Assembly (NCBI GenBank): GCA_020443295.1
Contig: JAGRIJ010000043.1
Location: forward strand, 62,001 to 126,000
Origin: Alphaproteobacteria bacterium
Lineage (GTDB): Bacteria; Pseudomonadota; Alphaproteobacteria; Micavibrionales; Micavibrionaceae
Reading direction: 5' to 3'
DNA: 64,000 nt
Positions 63,550 through 64,000 of the stretch are shown piece after piece. The first letter of the stretch is position 1. The number at the start of each line of letters is the position of its first letter. The position numbers were made by a program, and so were the translations under genes. A model generated the notes under the pieces. The model was not told the DNA's origin. It did not search any database and saw nothing but the letters and a program-made list of their open reading frames with translations.

Positions 63550-64000
63550 TCAATAGTCCCCGTATGTCGGCAAGTTCCCGATGCCCCCGTCTTCCGAGTC
63601 ATCGCTGCCATCATCGTCACCGCCACCATCATCGCCGCCGGAATCGTCGCCTCCTTCATCGTCAGCGGTCTCAAAACCGGACTTATCATAGGCGGTGATA
63701 TGGTAGTCCTGCCAGTTATCGCAACGGGTGGGAACGAGCCTGTATTCCAGCGGGTCGTCTACCTTGGCCTGTCGCCGAATGAGGACAGGAATCGCTTTTT
63801 CTTCCATATATTTTTCAAGATTGGCTTTAATAATATTTACAACCGCCTGTTGGGCCGCCGGAACCTGTTTTTCCCCCACCGGCGGAGAGGCCGGGATTTT
63901 GCTTGCTATGCTGTGCATTTCCCTGCGCAGGAGCGGTGTGAATTCCTTTTGCCAGTCCTGGGTCACCTTCACATGCTTTTTCTCATGTTTGAGAATTTCC
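63550..64000 (-). CDS. DUF922-like protein, paralog (partial, N-terminus beyond right edge)
   Basis: The reading frame is open to the right edge, where it continues as EILKHEKKHVKVTQDW. Thus the HEKKH motif is present close to the edge, and the true start lies outside the window. The downstream part parallels the gene at 62793: an amphipathic helix, a conserved Cys near the end and the same spacing. The tail is Asp/Gly-rich (GGDDSGGDDGGGDDDG) and acidic, unlike its neighbour. The two genes are 61 bp apart and arose by tandem duplication. Confidence 0.7.
   Translation of the reverse strand, partial: EILKHEKKHVKVTQDWQKEFTPLLRREMHSIASKIPASPPVGEKQVPAAQQAVVNIIKANLEKYMEEKAIPVLIRRQAKVDDPLEYRLVPTRCDNWQDYHITAYDKSGFETADDEGGDDSGGDDGGGDDDGSDDSEDGGIGNLPTYGDY

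Overview
The window reads as a chromosomal segment of an alphaproteobacterium with moderately high GC. The support is the order rplQ-rpoA-rpsK-rpsM-adk-secY without rpsD, a tamA-tamB pair, a fused cysNC, an iron-sulfur type CysH and a SapC-family protein. I cannot place it to genus. No rRNA, tRNA, CRISPR array, transposase, integrase or prophage block was seen. Coding density is high. The few AT-rich pieces are single small orphan ORFs wedged between well-conserved genes.

Layout. 1-4.8 kb: tamB (cut by the left edge) and tamA. 4.9-13.2 kb: sulfate assimilation, with an Rrf2 regulator divergent from cysG-cysH-cysJ-cysI, then an AT-rich orphan and a SulP transporter. 13.3-19.9 kb: MTA phosphorylase, an SDR, a lysine-catabolism divergon (ALDH7 and a 2-oxoadipate dioxygenase/decarboxylase) and a SET-domain protein. 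20-23.5 kb: an Uup-like ABC-F ATPase and a GNAT-nitrilase fusion. 23.5-26.2 kb: the most interesting locus, two secreted Cys-repeat peptides and an MNIO(DUF692)-DUF2063 fusion, i.e. a bufferin-like RiPP system. 26.2-29.2 kb: a YfbK-like VWA protein with an ECF sigma factor. 29.4-34.1 kb: an O-antigen ligase-like protein and three lineage-specific proteins. 34.2-39.7 kb: ugd-cysD-(GIY-YIG)-cysNC-cysQ. 40-49 kb: SapC, a HTH/coiled-coil protein, a secreted protein with a triplicated Cys motif, an acyl-CoA dehydrogenase, a lytic transglycosylase, a methyltransferase, an S49 peptidase, an acyltransferase and a single-chain GlyRS. 50.1-51.4 kb: a duplicated small-gene cassette with two identical 64-bp terminator repeats. 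51.4-56.9 kb: a DegP-like protease, panBC and two paralogous acyltransferases. 57-62.7 kb: the end of the ribosomal/secretion cluster, with an isoaspartyl peptidase inserted. 62.8 kb to the end: two tandem DUF922-like genes.

How the genes work together. CysDNC, CysH, CysG and CysJI cover sulfate to sulfide, with SulP as the likely importer and the Rrf2 protein as the likely regulator. An inverted repeat overlaps the -35 box of a good cysG promoter. CysH carries the two Cys pairs of APS reductases, so the APS kinase half of CysNC and the PAP phosphatase CysQ are more easily explained by sulfation chemistry. Their co-directional neighbour ugd, which makes UDP-glucuronate, fits that idea.

In the RiPP locus both precursor genes have their own element GTAAC(C/G)-N16-CGAA at nearly the same distance from the start codon (59 and 62 bp). 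This suggests one ECF sigma factor controls both. An intrinsic terminator separates the two transcription units, and the modifying enzyme is coupled to the second unit by a 26-nt overlap.
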